DNA of 64,000 bases from a virus. Location of the stretch: IMG/VR virus record IMGVR_UViG_3300034375_007061, positions 1 to 64,000 of that record. One strand, given 5' to 3'. Below the pieces are notes generated by a model that saw only the letters and a program-made list of their open reading frames with translations, was not told where the DNA came from and did no database searches. Positions 38,826 to 49,240 of the stretch are shown here, piece after piece; the stretch's first letter is position 1, and the number at the start of each line of letters is the position of its first letter. The position numbers were made by a program, and so were the translations under genes.

Positions 38826-39099
38826 TAGGAATACTAGAGCTTGCTTTCATTTGCCAAACTTTTTTAGCATTTACTCCTCTTTGTTGCGCAAAGCGTTTTG
38901 CATCGCAATTGTCGCAAACATGGAAATAATTATTGTTTAGTCTTTTAGGATCCATACTACCTCGAGGGCGAGTAAATTCTGTATCGCAAGCATCACAACG
39001 TAATACAACCATAGTTTTTTTACGATTGTATGTGTGTTGCTTGCCTAACTTACTTCGGCGCATATGCCAAGTGTCAATTGAATATTCTTTAATGTACAT
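38812..39099 (-). CDS. Zinc-finger protein, 95 aa
   Basis: The product has two Cys pairs (LRCDACDTEFTRPRG and FHVCDNCDAKR) spaced about 25 residues apart with a basic linker, so a zinc-ribbon fold is likely. The N terminus is basic (MRRSKLGKQHTYNRKK). It is an isolated minus-strand gene with its 3' end overlapping the SGNH-like gene by 14 bp. DNA or RNA binding is likely; function unknown. Confidence 0.6.
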   Translation of the reverse strand: MYIKEYSIDTWHMRRSKLGKQHTYNRKKTMVVLRCDACDTEFTRPRGSMDPKRLNNNYFHVCDNCDAKRFAQQRGVNAKKVWQMKASSSIPISKL

Positions 39100-39132
39100 A
39101 ACACTATTTACATTAAGATTATAAAAAGCAAC

Positions 39133-39141
39133 GATAAATAT
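39133..39141 (+). promoter_or_regulatory. Late promoter GATAAATAT
   Basis: 15 bp before ATG 39156 with GAAAGGA as Shine-Dalgarno; the first of a series of identical GATAAATAT sites in the virion block. Confidence 0.75.
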
Positions 39142-39155
39142 TAGAAAGGAACACT

Positions 39156-39518
39156 ATGAGTATACTAACTTTAACACCATCAGCAGAAGCACAAATTGAT
39201 TTACTTTGTAATGAAAATGAATGTTATGGAATCAGTCTTAATATAAAAGGCGGAGGATGTGCAGGCTTTGAATATGATTGGGGCACAATTGCATCGCCTA
39301 TGGATTTAGAAGACGGCGATGAAGTTGTAAAAACAGCAAATGGTTGTGCATTTGTAGTAGGTTCGCATAGTTTAATGTTTCTCATAGGAACAGAAGTTGA
39401 TTATGTAAAAAGTTTAGTTGGCGCTAACTTTGAAATACGCAATCCTAATGCACAAAGTTCATGCGGTTGCGGAGTAAGTGTTAACTTTGATATGGACAAT
39501 TTAGTACCAGAGTGGTAA
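39156..39518 (+). CDS. A-type iron-sulfur carrier (IscA/HesB family)
   Basis: This 120-residue protein has GGGCAGFEYDW and a C-terminal SSCGCGVSV, supplying the three conserved Cys (C, CxC) that bind the cluster. It delivers Fe-S clusters to target proteins. The late promoter right before it and the tail-fibre gene 12 bases after it suggest late expression with virion genes, a placement also seen in other marine T4-like phages. It may serve Fe-S enzymes in the cell or an iron-binding virion part. Confidence 0.85.
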   Translation: MSILTLTPSAEAQIDLLCNENECYGISLNIKGGGCAGFEYDWGTIASPMDLEDGDEVVKTANGCAFVVGSHSLMFLIGTEVDYVKSLVGANFEIRNPNAQSSCGCGVSVNFDMDNLVPEW

Positions 39519-39530
39519 AGGAAAAAGTAA

Positions 39531-42500
39531 ATGGCAAGACAAGAAATTGATATTGGTGTAGAGGGTAATGACGGCACAGGCGATAGTATTCGTGAGTCAT
39601 TTAAAAAAGTCAATACAAACTTTCAAGAATTGTATGCAGTATTCGGTTTAGGTGGATCTATTAGTTTTAAAAACTTAGACGATACACCTGACTCTTATCT
39701 AGCAAATCAATTTGCAGTAACCGCAATTAATAGCACTGAAACACAAATCCAATTTTATAAATTTGTAAGTGACAGCGGTCTCAATAACAATGACAAATCT
39801 TCGCCATCTGAAACAACCAATAGTGTATTTGTTGAATTTGATGATGTAGATCCAGCAACACCTGATCTAAGTGGTACAATCAAAATTAGTATTGTTGATC
39901 CACACATTAACAGAGATCCAGATCCAAACTTAACTGCACCGTTGAACATGGAAGCACCTATTGCTTATAGTTCAGTAGTCAATACTAAACTTAGGAACAC
40001 AGGCGCTGGAGATAACATTAACACTCTAGTGACCGAATGGGAAAACGTGCATACAGGTGCACCAGCAATATCAGTAGACAACCTTGTTATTTCAAAAGGT
40101 TATGCAGATGACACATATGTAAATGTCGCAGGGGACACAATGACTGGTGCATTATCAGTACCATCAGGTGCAACCGGAGCACAAGTACCGCAAACACAAG
40201 AAGTTATTACAAGAGCAGGTAGCGTAGCAAACAGAACAATGTTGGATGAATTGTATCTTAATGATCATCCATATCCGCTTGCAGGCGCAGGTACACCAAA
40301 TGGTCCAGACGACTTGCTTGCTGTTTCAAAGTTATATGTAGATACGCAAGGTTTTAGTAGTAGCACGAACTTGTATGTTGCAACAACAGGTGATGATGCG
40401 CAAACTCTAACACCTGCAGGACAAGAAGGGCGCTCACCTCAATATGCATATAAAAGTGTTAGCAAAGCTATGCAACGAGCAACACAAATTATTGAAGCTA
40501 CACCTATCGAACCAGGTCCGTATATTCAAGTTGTTACACATTCGCAAAAGAAATTTAATAGTACAATTTTATCAACAGCAGGATTTACTGCAAGTATTGC
40601 AACAGCAGATGTAGCAAGTAATACTGCAATTGATAACATTGAAGTTGCACAAGAAGCTGTTGTTGATTATTTGACAGCAACTTATCCTGATTTTATATAT
40701 GATAAAATAATTTGTCAACGTGATGCTAAACTTATGATTGATAGTGTGCGTTTAGATGTTCAGCAAGGTTTATCTGCAAACTATTTGACTAGATGGGCAG
40801 CAATAAGATACAATGCAAGTCCTAGTGCAATTAAAGCAAGAACATTACAACTTACACAAACCGTAGAAAGCATTGGTATAATTAAAACAACTATTGTAGA
40901 TGCATTTAATGCATTGAACACTGCCACTCCTGGAAGTATTTCTGCAAGTGTTATTACCGCATATCAAAATCGTTTCGATGAAATTATTTCTATACTTAAT
41001 AACGGAGGAGATATTCCAGGTGCAATTACACAAAACGATGGTACAGAATACGTATTTAATTTTGACAACGGTAATAACTCTGCTGTTGACCAAGGTGTTG
41101 TTGGTAACCCAGATTTGCGTGAAGGTAAAGTCATTGTTGGTAGAACAAGTGGTGCAAAAGGTATTATTACAGATTATGTACGTAACCAAGATGTTGGTAT
41201 AAGTGATAGAGTTAGTATTCAACTACTTGAACCAATTGAATTCCAAATTGGTGAAGAATTAGAATTTGGCGCAAGAACTAGAAGTAACCAAATTACGGTA
41301 AGAGTTGAAAGTGGAATTTATTTTGAACATCTACCAATCAAACTACCAGAAAACGTAAGTATCAAAGGTGATGAATTTAGACGAGTTGTAATTAGGCCAA
41401 AACCAGGAGTATCACAATCTCCATGGGCACCTACATATTTCTATAGAGACATTAACGTAGATGGTTTAATAGCAGCATACTCTCCAATAGCAACAATAAA
41501 CAATGTGAGTGGAGCAGATGTAAGTCGTGCAGCTGGTACATACGCAATCGGTGCAGATGATTGGTCTAGCCCAGGTATTGGCCAAGACGCAACATTTAGT
41601 GTTGTTGTGGACGGATCAGGTGCAGCAACCGTTACCGTTACAAATGCAGGTGATGGATTTATTCAAGGCGAAACAATTACAATCAATGATAGTGATTTGG
41701 GTGCAGGCGGTGGAGCAAATTTAACATTTGATGTTGCTACAACAGGAGGTGGATATAACTTTACACATCCAATCACAGGAATACAAGGTAAGTACGGTCG
41801 TCATTATATGACAGATCCTAGCGAAGATATTCAAATCGGTACTGATGCATCTAGTAATCCTGGCAACTTTGATGATGCAGCAAGATTAATTGAATTGAAC
41901 AAAGATTTTCTTGTTGAAGAAACTATTGCTTTTGTAAATGATACTTATCCTGCTCCTGGATTTACATACAATGAAGCCAAATGTAGACGTGATACAAGAC
42001 TAATTATAGACGGCATTGTAAACGACTTGAGAATTGGCGGTAGAGAAAACACCTTGACTAATCAAGGTGCATACTATGCAGGTGCAGTCAGTGGACAAGA
42101 AACTGAAACAGAAGCAGCAATTTTACATTTAAAACCAGTTATTACAAATATCTTAGCAAACGATAGTGGTAATGGTTTTGTAGTAACTACAGGAAATACC
42201 GAACCTCAAGTATTTGATGAAGATTATGCAGCAGAAACAAACGCTGAAACAAACGCACTTGAACTAGTTGATTGTGTGGCTTTTGCATTTGATCCTGCTT
42301 ACAATCCTCCATTAAACAACAGCGAAATGGATGTGTTCTTGTGTAATGATGGTACTATTGTAAGAAACATTACCGTGCAAAGACATGGCGGATTTATGAT
42401 GACACTAGATCCAGAAGGTCAAATCCTAACACGATCTCCTTATTGCCAAACAGGCACAAGTTTCTCACAATCTAAAGGTGTAGCAAGAAGTTTTGCTGGA

Positions 42501-45500
42501 GGTTTGTTTATTGATGGTTATGCATCTAATATGCCTGCAGATATCATTGGAAAAACTGATAACTTTAATTTACAAGTGCAATCACCAAATGGTGAGGGTT
42601 TATATATTAGAAAACCAGAAACACCATTTCCGTTTTTCAAAGATGGCGCACGTTACCAAGTAAATGTTATTAAAGATTGGGATCAAGCAACAGGTACAGC
42701 AACGCTTGTACTAGACGAAACAAGTAATCCTAGTAGTGTGTTTACAAGAAATATTACAAGTATAACAAATGCAGATCCAGCAGTGATTACAACTACCGTG
42801 GCACATGGATTAGTAGATGGCGATGCTATTACTATTACCGGTGTATCTGGAATGACTGATGTTAATGGTAATACATATTATGTTAATGCTCCGACTACAA
42901 CTACATTACAACTTTATATCGATGAAGATAGAACAGCATCAGTGGATTCTACAGGTTTTGGAACCCATACAGCAGGTACAGGTATAGTTAGAGCACTGGC
43001 AACTGGTAGAGGTTATACTGCAACAATACCAGGTGTACCGCCCTATGATAGCATATTCTTGCAAAGTGGTGGTAACCGATCGATGCTTGCGAACGACTTT
43101 ACTCAAATTAACGACTTAGGTTACGGTGCATTGCTTACAAACAATGCACTTGCAGAACTTGTTAGTATGTTTACATACTATTGTCATACTGGTTATATGG
43201 CTGATAAAGGTTCCCAAATCCGCAGTTTGAGTGGTAACAACTCTTATGGATTCTATGGTCTTGTTGCAGCAGGTGCTGATCCAGATGAGATTCCAACTGA
43301 TGTGACTCTTGCCGATGACATGGTATTTCCTGCAAAGGTATTTAGATCTGCAGGATATTTAGACTTTGCCAGCGCAACACCAGGTACCGTGGTAGCTGAT
43401 CAATTATTATCACAAGGTGCAATCAACGCAAGTATTACAAGCACCAGTACAACCAACCCAGTGCGTGTAACTGCTACAGCACACGGATTATCAAGCAATG
43501 ATGTTGTAACAATAAGCAGTGTAACAGGTATGATTGAGTTAAATGGTAGAACATTCTATATAAGTGTAATTGATGCCAATAACTTTGATTTGTATATCGA
43601 TAGTGGTTTGACAAATGGTGAAGACGGAACAGCTTACTCTGCAGGTACAGGCGGCCTAGCAAGTAAATCAGCAACTGCAACTGCTAAAATTAGTTTTAAA
43701 GGTGAAGGAAATAAAAGACTTTACTTGTATGATATAACAGGTACGTTTAATACAACTGAAACCTGTACAACTCCAACCGGTTCAGCAGGCATACCTAGTA
43801 GTTTTACATCTCAAGAATATGATGCAGACACAGGTGCACTCAAAGTTTTTGCATATGACTTGTCTGGTTATCCATTGAATGTTAGTGAAGCGGAAATTTA
43901 TCATGGAAGTGGGTTGTATCAGCCTTATGAAATTACTAATGCAAATGGTGAAGATTTTAGACTAGGTTCTTACAGCTTTGATGCCACCGATTATGCAACC
44001 GTTGTTACAGGCGGAACTGCTACACCTAGTACAAATGCTCAACTTACAATCACTAAAACTCGTACAGACGGCTATGGTGTAATTGTAGACGATGGTGGCG
44101 GCGGATATGCACAAGGCGAAACTATTGTTATCGATGGACAATACCTAGGCGGTGCTACAAGCACAAACGATGTAACAATTACTATTGATAGTGTATCAAG
44201 TGGTGCAATTGTTACAGCAAGTGTAACAACAGGCGTAGCACAATTAGATGATAGTACACCTATTATTGATGGTAAGGTTTGGACGTTTAACTTAGGCACA
44301 GGTATCGAAGGTACGGCCGAAAATGGATTACAAGAAGCTACATTACACGATAATAGAATTGTTGTAAGACATAAACAAAACTTTGTTTTAGACAACTTCC
44401 CAGAAGAAGAGCTACCTGTTAGACCAAGTACAGCCTTTGTATTTACAGATGATACTACAGATTACACTTATAGAACAATTGCATTCACCACTACAATTAC
44501 AGGGGGTGTGAATGCAACTGGAGATCAAAAAGTTGTAACATTTGATGCAAACTTTAGATATATAGATCTAGTTGTTGATAGTGCAATTTGTGGTGTAACT
44601 GAAGTTTTCTTTAACAGCAATTCTACCGTTGATCCTAACTATACAGATATTGTAGGGACTGCATCATCACCTGCACCAAGTTCTTTAATTACACTTGGTA
44701 ACACAGCGGCAACAACTTCAACAGATGGTAGTAGATTTATTGCAATAAGCCCGCTTGATAGCACAGATCAAGCAAGAATTGCAGGCGGCGAAATGCTTGT
44801 TTCATGGGGCGGTAAAACTTATACAATTGATGCATATGCTGAATATGATTTCAGTGGTGCTACTCATGCAAGTTTTGGAAACGTAACACGTACGGTTGGT
44901 ATAATAGAAATTACAGAAGTTGCTAATAGTGATATCAACTTTCCACAATTGTCAGGTAGTGTATACGGCGGCTTAGGTGCAGCTCTTTATACAGGTACAA
45001 ACGGCGCAGGTATAACATTAAAAGGTGGCTTAGCAGGTGGCGAAGAAGCAGAAATTACCGTTAACATCAGTACATGTCGTGCAACCGGTCATGATATGCT
45101 GGACATCGGTGTTGGTGGATTTAATACTGCAAACTATCCAGAACGTATTTACGGTCAGCCGTTTGGTTATGAAGCAGTGTCTACTAACGATGCTATTGAC
45201 AGCACTGGCAATAAATCAGCGGCACAAACACAAGAAAGAAACAAAGGTCGTGTGTTTAGTGTTTTAACTGACCAAGATGGTTTCTTCCGTGTAGGTAGAT
45301 TCTTTACGGTTGACCAAGGTACTGGTGCTGTTACATTTAACGCTGCACTTGTTCTTACAAATATTGACGGTATTGGATTTAAACGAGGTGTACGTGTAAA
45401 TGAATTCTCAAATGATGACACTTTTACAGATGCAAAAGGTGATGCAGTACCAACACAAACAGCAGTTGAAGGATATATCAATGCACGTTTAGGCTTTGAT

Positions 45501-46760
45501 AGAGACGGAGCAACTGGTGTAAGCACAATTGGTCCAGGAGTTATGAGCTTGGGTGGTCCAGGTTATAGCGAAACACCAATGAACGGCAACCTTAATGTTG
45601 GTAGCAATAGAGTTATAAATGTTTCAGATCCACTTGCTTTAAGTGATGCAGCAACTAAAAACTATGTTGATAATAAAACTGATGAATTAAATGATATTGG
45701 TGACGTAACTATCACAGGTGCAGGTAACACTATTCAAGCACAAATTTTAGGCTTTACTGGTCAAGGTTCAGTAACTGATCAACTCAGTGAAAATATGGCA
45801 GTAACTGGTGATATTGGTTTGACATATGATCCACTTATTCCTAACACAATAACAGCAGCTATTTCGTCAGGTGTGATTGTTAACGGCGATATAAGCGCAA
45901 CAGCAGCTATAGATCAAAGCAAACTGAACATGACTATAGCAACAGCAACAGCAGCAGCACCTACAGGTGATGCAGCAGCTATACAAGCAGCAAGTGGTCT
46001 AGCAAGTTTTGATAGTGCAAACTTTGAAATTACAGACGGATGGGTTGGCATTAAAGCAAACGGTGTTAGTAATGCAGAACTAGCTAACAGCAGTATTACT
46101 ATTGGTAGTACAAGTATTAGTCTTGGTGGTACTGCAACAAGTATTGCTGATATGACAGGCATTGATTTTGCAAGTGGTGTGCTAGGTGGTACATTTACAA
46201 TTAACTTAGATGACGGTGCTAACACGGTGTTCTCTGTTGATTCATCTGGTAACATCTTAGGCCCTGCAAACACAAGCGGTAATGCAACAGGAGATAACGC
46301 TGTTAGCATAGGTGGAAGTTTAAATCGTTATAATACGGTTTGGGCAACTACATTTAATGGTGAAGCAACTAGTGCATTATATGCTGACCTTGCTGAAAAT
46401 TATTTAGGGGATGCTGATTATGAGCCAGGTACCGTTCTAGTATTTGGTGGCGAACAAGAAGTAACCGTATGCACTGCAAAAGGTCAAACTAGTGTAGCAG
46501 GTGTTGTAACTACAAATCCAGCGCACCTAATGAATAGCGCATTAGAAGGCGACAATGTAGTAGGTTTAGCTCTAACAGGGCGTGTGCCATGTAAAGTAAT
46601 AGGTCGGGTGCAAAAAGGTGATATGCTTGTAACTAGTGCCGTTCCGGGTTATGCAATAGTAAACAACTCTCCAGGCGTTGGACAAGTAATAGGTAAAGCA
46701 GTCGGTGTCAAAGATCACGAAGACCGCGGTATAGTTGAAGTAGTGGTAGGGAGAGTATAA
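39531..46760 (+). CDS. Giant tail-fibre/baseplate-associated protein, 2409 aa
   Basis: Residues ~1-40 (IDIGVEGNDGTGDSIRESFKKVNTNF) form a module shared with three later genes and probably attach to the baseplate. Repeated parts follow: two helical modules (~355-465 and ~780-880), two beta modules with IQGETITI/AQGETIVI (~690 and ~1510), and two FCCH-like modules (~1075-1160 and ~1300-1385, HGL...GM...NG). The C terminus (~2283-2409) starts YADLAENYLGD and resembles the Peptidase_G2-like chaperone/assembly domain of phage fibres. The spacing to IscA suggests a shared transcript. Confidence 0.85.
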   Translation: MARQEIDIGVEGNDGTGDSIRESFKKVNTNFQELYAVFGLGGSISFKNLDDTPDSYLANQFAVTAINSTETQIQFYKFVSDSGLNNNDKSSPSETTNSVFVEFDDVDPATPDLSGTIKISIVDPHINRDPDPNLTAPLNMEAPIAYSSVVNTKLRNTGAGDNINTLVTEWENVHTGAPAISVDNLVISKGYADDTYVNVAGDTMTGALSVPSGATGAQVPQTQEVITRAGSVANRTMLDELYLNDHPYPLAGAGTPNGPDDLLAVSKLYVDTQGFSSSTNLYVATTGDDAQTLTPAGQEGRSPQYAYKSVSKAMQRATQIIEATPIEPGPYIQVVTHSQKKFNSTILSTAGFTASIATADVASNTAIDNIEVAQEAVVDYLTATYPDFIYDKIICQRDAKLMIDSVRLDVQQGLSANYLTRWAAIRYNASPSAIKARTLQLTQTVESIGIIKTTIVDAFNALNTATPGSISASVITAYQNRFDEIISILNNGGDIPGAITQNDGTEYVFNFDNGNNSAVDQGVVGNPDLREGKVIVGRTSGAKGIITDYVRNQDVGISDRVSIQLLEPIEFQIGEELEFGARTRSNQITVRVESGIYFEHLPIKLPENVSIKGDEFRRVVIRPKPGVSQSPWAPTYFYRDINVDGLIAAYSPIATINNVSGADVSRAAGTYAIGADDWSSPGIGQDATFSVVVDGSGAATVTVTNAGDGFIQGETITINDSDLGAGGGANLTFDVATTGGGYNFTHPITGIQGKYGRHYMTDPSEDIQIGTDASSNPGNFDDAARLIELNKDFLVEETIAFVNDTYPAPGFTYNEAKCRRDTRLIIDGIVNDLRIGGRENTLTNQGAYYAGAVSGQETETEAAILHLKPVITNILANDSGNGFVVTTGNTEPQVFDEDYAAETNAETNALELVDCVAFAFDPAYNPPLNNSEMDVFLCNDGTIVRNITVQRHGGFMMTLDPEGQILTRSPYCQTGTSFSQSKGVARSFAGGLFIDGYASNMPADIIGKTDNFNLQVQSPNGEGLYIRKPETPFPFFKDGARYQVNVIKDWDQATGTATLVLDETSNPSSVFTRNITSITNADPAVITTTVAHGLVDGDAITITGVSGMTDVNGNTYYVNAPTTTTLQLYIDEDRTASVDSTGFGTHTAGTGIVRALATGRGYTATIPGVPPYDSIFLQSGGNRSMLANDFTQINDLGYGALLTNNALAELVSMFTYYCHTGYMADKGSQIRSLSGNNSYGFYGLVAAGADPDEIPTDVTLADDMVFPAKVFRSAGYLDFASATPGTVVADQLLSQGAINASITSTSTTNPVRVTATAHGLSSNDVVTISSVTGMIELNGRTFYISVIDANNFDLYIDSGLTNGEDGTAYSAGTGGLASKSATATAKISFKGEGNKRLYLYDITGTFNTTETCTTPTGSAGIPSSFTSQEYDADTGALKVFAYDLSGYPLNVSEAEIYHGSGLYQPYEITNANGEDFRLGSYSFDATDYATVVTGGTATPSTNAQLTITKTRTDGYGVIVDDGGGGYAQGETIVIDGQYLGGATSTNDVTITIDSVSSGAIVTASVTTGVAQLDDSTPIIDGKVWTFNLGTGIEGTAENGLQEATLHDNRIVVRHKQNFVLDNFPEEELPVRPSTAFVFTDDTTDYTYRTIAFTTTITGGVNATGDQKVVTFDANFRYIDLVVDSAICGVTEVFFNSNSTVDPNYTDIVGTASSPAPSSLITLGNTAATTSTDGSRFIAISPLDSTDQARIAGGEMLVSWGGKTYTIDAYAEYDFSGATHASFGNVTRTVGIIEITEVANSDINFPQLSGSVYGGLGAALYTGTNGAGITLKGGLAGGEEAEITVNISTCRATGHDMLDIGVGGFNTANYPERIYGQPFGYEAVSTNDAIDSTGNKSAAQTQERNKGRVFSVLTDQDGFFRVGRFFTVDQGTGAVTFNAALVLTNIDGIGFKRGVRVNEFSNDDTFTDAKGDAVPTQTAVEGYINARLGFDRDGATGVSTIGPGVMSLGGPGYSETPMNGNLNVGSNRVINVSDPLALSDAATKNYVDNKTDELNDIGDVTITGAGNTIQAQILGFTGQGSVTDQLSENMAVTGDIGLTYDPLIPNTITAAISSGVIVNGDISATAAIDQSKLNMTIATATAAAPTGDAAAIQAASGLASFDSANFEITDGWVGIKANGVSNAELANSSITIGSTSISLGGTATSIADMTGIDFASGVLGGTFTINLDDGANTVFSVDSSGNILGPANTSGNATGDNAVSIGGSLNRYNTVWATTFNGEATSALYADLAENYLGDADYEPGTVLVFGGEQEVTVCTAKGQTSVAGVVTTNPAHLMNSALEGDNVVGLALTGRVPCKVIGRVQKGDMLVTSAVPGYAIVNNSPGVGQVIGKAVGVKDHEDRGIVEVVVGRV

Positions 46761-47059
46761 TGGCACAAAAAATAATTAATGTTGGAACAAAAGCAAATAG
46801 CGGAGGGGGTGATCCTCTCCGCGATGCAATGATTAAAATTAATGAAAACTTTACAGAGGTTTATGCTGACATAGCAGCATTAGAAGATGGCAATGTTACA
46901 ACTGATATAAAAGGTAGTGTGTTTGCCGACGATAGTACATTACTTGTTGATGCTGTAAATGGTGTTATTCCGGGTTATGTAAGTTTAGCAACATTGCAAT
47001 CTGAAGTAGCAGCAAGCGCAGACTTTGCTGACTTTCAAGCAAGAATAGCAGCATTGTAA
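46760..47059 (+). CDS. Short protein with shared fibre-attachment module, 99 aa
   Basis: The first 35 residues (IINVGTKANSGGGDPLRDAM) repeat the N-terminal module of the giant fibre. The rest is a short helical tail (ATLQSEVAASADFADFQARIAAL). Its ATG shares the last base of the previous stop (TAATG). It may be a mini-fibre or a baseplate adaptor. Confidence 0.65.
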   Translation: MAQKIINVGTKANSGGGDPLRDAMIKINENFTEVYADIAALEDGNVTTDIKGSVFADDSTLLVDAVNGVIPGYVSLATLQSEVAASADFADFQARIAAL

Positions 47060-47065
47060 ATATAC

Positions 47066-47074
47066 GATAAATAT
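47066..47074 (+). promoter_or_regulatory. Late promoter GATAAATAT
   Basis: 22 bp before ATG 47097. Confidence 0.75.
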
Positions 47075-47096
47075 AAAAAAGAACAGGATTTAGAGA

Positions 47097-48509
47097 ATGG
47101 CAAATAGATTTCCACTAGTAGTAGATACAGATGACGGTAACAAAATTAAAGAATTACCAAGTGGTGATGTCCTTAATTTAGCTAATAGCGGTCTTACAGG
47201 ATTAAGCAGTTTGAGTGTAGTTGGCGCATTAAGTGGTGGTACACTTGCTAGTTCAGGAGATGCAAGTGTAGGCGGTAATTTTACGGTTACTGGTACAAGC
47301 ACTTTTACTGGAAGCATCACAAGCGGCGCTATTTCAAGCACTGGTTCAATTATCACTACTGGCAATATAAGCAGTGGAACCTTAACCGTAAACGGCGAAA
47401 CCGTAGCAGCACAAGTTCAATCAGATTGGGCTATAGCAAACCAAAACGATGTAAGATTTATAAGAAATAAACCTGATTTAAACAATATTAACGAACTAAA
47501 TGATATTGGCGATGTATTTGTTTCTGATGCATTACCAGGCGAAGTTCTAACATGGGACGGATTTAGTTGGCAATCTGAGCCAGCGGCTGGCGGTATAGCA
47601 CTGGCAGATCTAGAAGTAATATCAAATCCGCCATCAGGATCGGGTAGTCTTACATATAACGATGCAACTGGTACATTTACTTTTACTCCTGCTGATCTTC
47701 CTACTACATTACAAGAATTGTCAAATGATCCCGGAGTTAATCCTGATTCATTCTATGTGAACGTTGGTTATCTAAATACAAATGAATATTTAAAACAATC
47801 TAGTGTTCTTGTGACCGCTGGTAGAATTAGTTTAGATAAAACCGTTGACGGAGTAATTACAATTAGTTTTGATGCAAGTGGTTTACTTACTGCTGAAACA
47901 GACACACTTGCAAGTGTTGCTGCACGTGGAGCCGATGCAGAAACTGCTATTGTTGCAACAGCATTTAATGTTTCAGGCACAAGTGTTTTAACAAGTACAT
48001 TAAAAGATGTAGTTGTTGATAGTTTAGATAATGTTGGAAATTATACAACAACAAATGGTAATATCACAACAACAAACGGAGCTATCACTGCTGGCGGCAC
48101 TATACAAGGTAATACACTAACTGCTACGTCCGAAGGTAATATTCCAATCATCAATGGTGTAACACGAGTGCAAAACAGCGGTGGTAATGTTTTACTTAAT
48201 GGTACACGAATAGATATTGACAACGGCTTACTTACATTACGTTCTAGTGCAATTGGCGGCCCTGCTTCACCAACTATTGGCGATATATATTCAGATGGTG
48301 TTACAATATACTTTTATGCGCAGGACAACGGTAGCGGAAGCAATGGGTGGGTACAAATGCCAGGTCAATTTGGTACACTTGGTTTAAATTTACCTGTATT
48401 TGATAATGCAACTCCAGCAGGTGCAGTTAGAGGTGCAATGATATACGACGAAAATGATTTTAAAGTAAAAGTCTTTAATGGTACCAGTTGGGAAACCGTA
48501 GGTCCGTAA
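47097..48509 (+). CDS. Tail-fibre protein, 470 aa
   Basis: A repetitive, Gly/Ser/Thr-rich beta-structure (SSLSVVGALSGGTLASSGDASVGGNFTVTGTSTFTGS) as in trimeric fibre shafts. A conserved NELNDIGDVFVSDALPGEVLTWDG box and a C-terminal AGAVRGAMIYDENDFKVKVFNGTSWETV segment follow, both frequent in marine T4-like fibre proteins. It has its own late promoter. Probably part of the host-recognition apparatus. Confidence 0.8.
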   Translation: MANRFPLVVDTDDGNKIKELPSGDVLNLANSGLTGLSSLSVVGALSGGTLASSGDASVGGNFTVTGTSTFTGSITSGAISSTGSIITTGNISSGTLTVNGETVAAQVQSDWAIANQNDVRFIRNKPDLNNINELNDIGDVFVSDALPGEVLTWDGFSWQSEPAAGGIALADLEVISNPPSGSGSLTYNDATGTFTFTPADLPTTLQELSNDPGVNPDSFYVNVGYLNTNEYLKQSSVLVTAGRISLDKTVDGVITISFDASGLLTAETDTLASVAARGADAETAIVATAFNVSGTSVLTSTLKDVVVDSLDNVGNYTTTNGNITTTNGAITAGGTIQGNTLTATSEGNIPIINGVTRVQNSGGNVLLNGTRIDIDNGLLTLRSSAIGGPASPTIGDIYSDGVTIYFYAQDNGSGSNGWVQMPGQFGTLGLNLPVFDNATPAGAVRGAMIYDENDFKVKVFNGTSWETVGP

Positions 48510-48526
48510 TCATTAATACTTTCCGT

Positions 48527-48535
48527 GATAAATAT
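48527..48535 (+). promoter_or_regulatory. Late promoter GATAAATAT
   Basis: 17 bp before ATG 48553, with CGGAG in the leader. Confidence 0.75.
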
Positions 48536-48552
48536 ATAAAACGGAGATTAAT

Positions 48553-49230
48553 ATGGCAGTCCAAACTATTAACGTAGGTGCTCTTGCTAATGACGGCACA
48601 GGCGATGACCTAAGAGAAGCATTTATAAAAGCAAATGCTAATTTTGAAGACCTTGATATACGTCTAAGCAATGCTACAGATATTGTAGGTGCAAGTGTTG
48701 GCGAAGGTCAAGCAGTTTTCAAAGAACAAGTAGGTACAACATTAAATTTTAGAAAACTTAGTGTAGACCCACTATTTCCAGAAACAATGGCAATACGTGT
48801 AAGCGATGACGGAAATACACTTTATTTTTCAAGCACACAAGCATATTACAGATTCACAGACGGCACTTACACATTAACTTCTCCTGTAGAAAGTGTAATT
48901 AATTTAACAGGTACTCAAGGAGCACAAGTAAGTGTAGATAACTCAACAAAGACAATCACTTTTGATAGTCAAATTGTTAGAGAAACAGCACCTCAATTAA
49001 ATGCAGATCTGAATGCTGATAATAACGCATTGGTTAATGTATCTAGGTTGAATGATATATTACGTGAAGAATTGGATCGTGCATTTAGTTGGGATTTTGG
49101 AGAGCTAGGATCAAATCGCACAAGTTTAATTGACTGGTTTATTAATGAAATTGATGTTGACTTTGGAACATTTATCTTAGGTAAAGATGTAAGTGTTGAT
49201 TTAGGTTTGTTACCAGCAGTTTCGCCGTAA
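48553..49230 (+). CDS. Baseplate/fibre protein with shared N-terminal module, 225 aa
   Basis: Starts INVGALANDGTGDDLREAFI, the same module as at 39531 and 46760. A beta-rich middle follows (TMAIRVSDDGNTLYFSSTQAYYRFTDG) and a C-terminal segment with VNVSRLNDILREELDRAFSWDFGE. The size and position before the large Ig-repeat protein suggest a baseplate wedge component. GGAGG ends the intergenic gap to the next gene. Confidence 0.7.
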   Translation: MAVQTINVGALANDGTGDDLREAFIKANANFEDLDIRLSNATDIVGASVGEGQAVFKEQVGTTLNFRKLSVDPLFPETMAIRVSDDGNTLYFSSTQAYYRFTDGTYTLTSPVESVINLTGTQGAQVSVDNSTKTITFDSQIVRETAPQLNADLNADNNALVNVSRLNDILREELDRAFSWDFGELGSNRTSLIDWFINEIDVDFGTFILGKDVSVDLGLLPAVSP

Positions 49231-49240
49231 GGAGGGTTAA

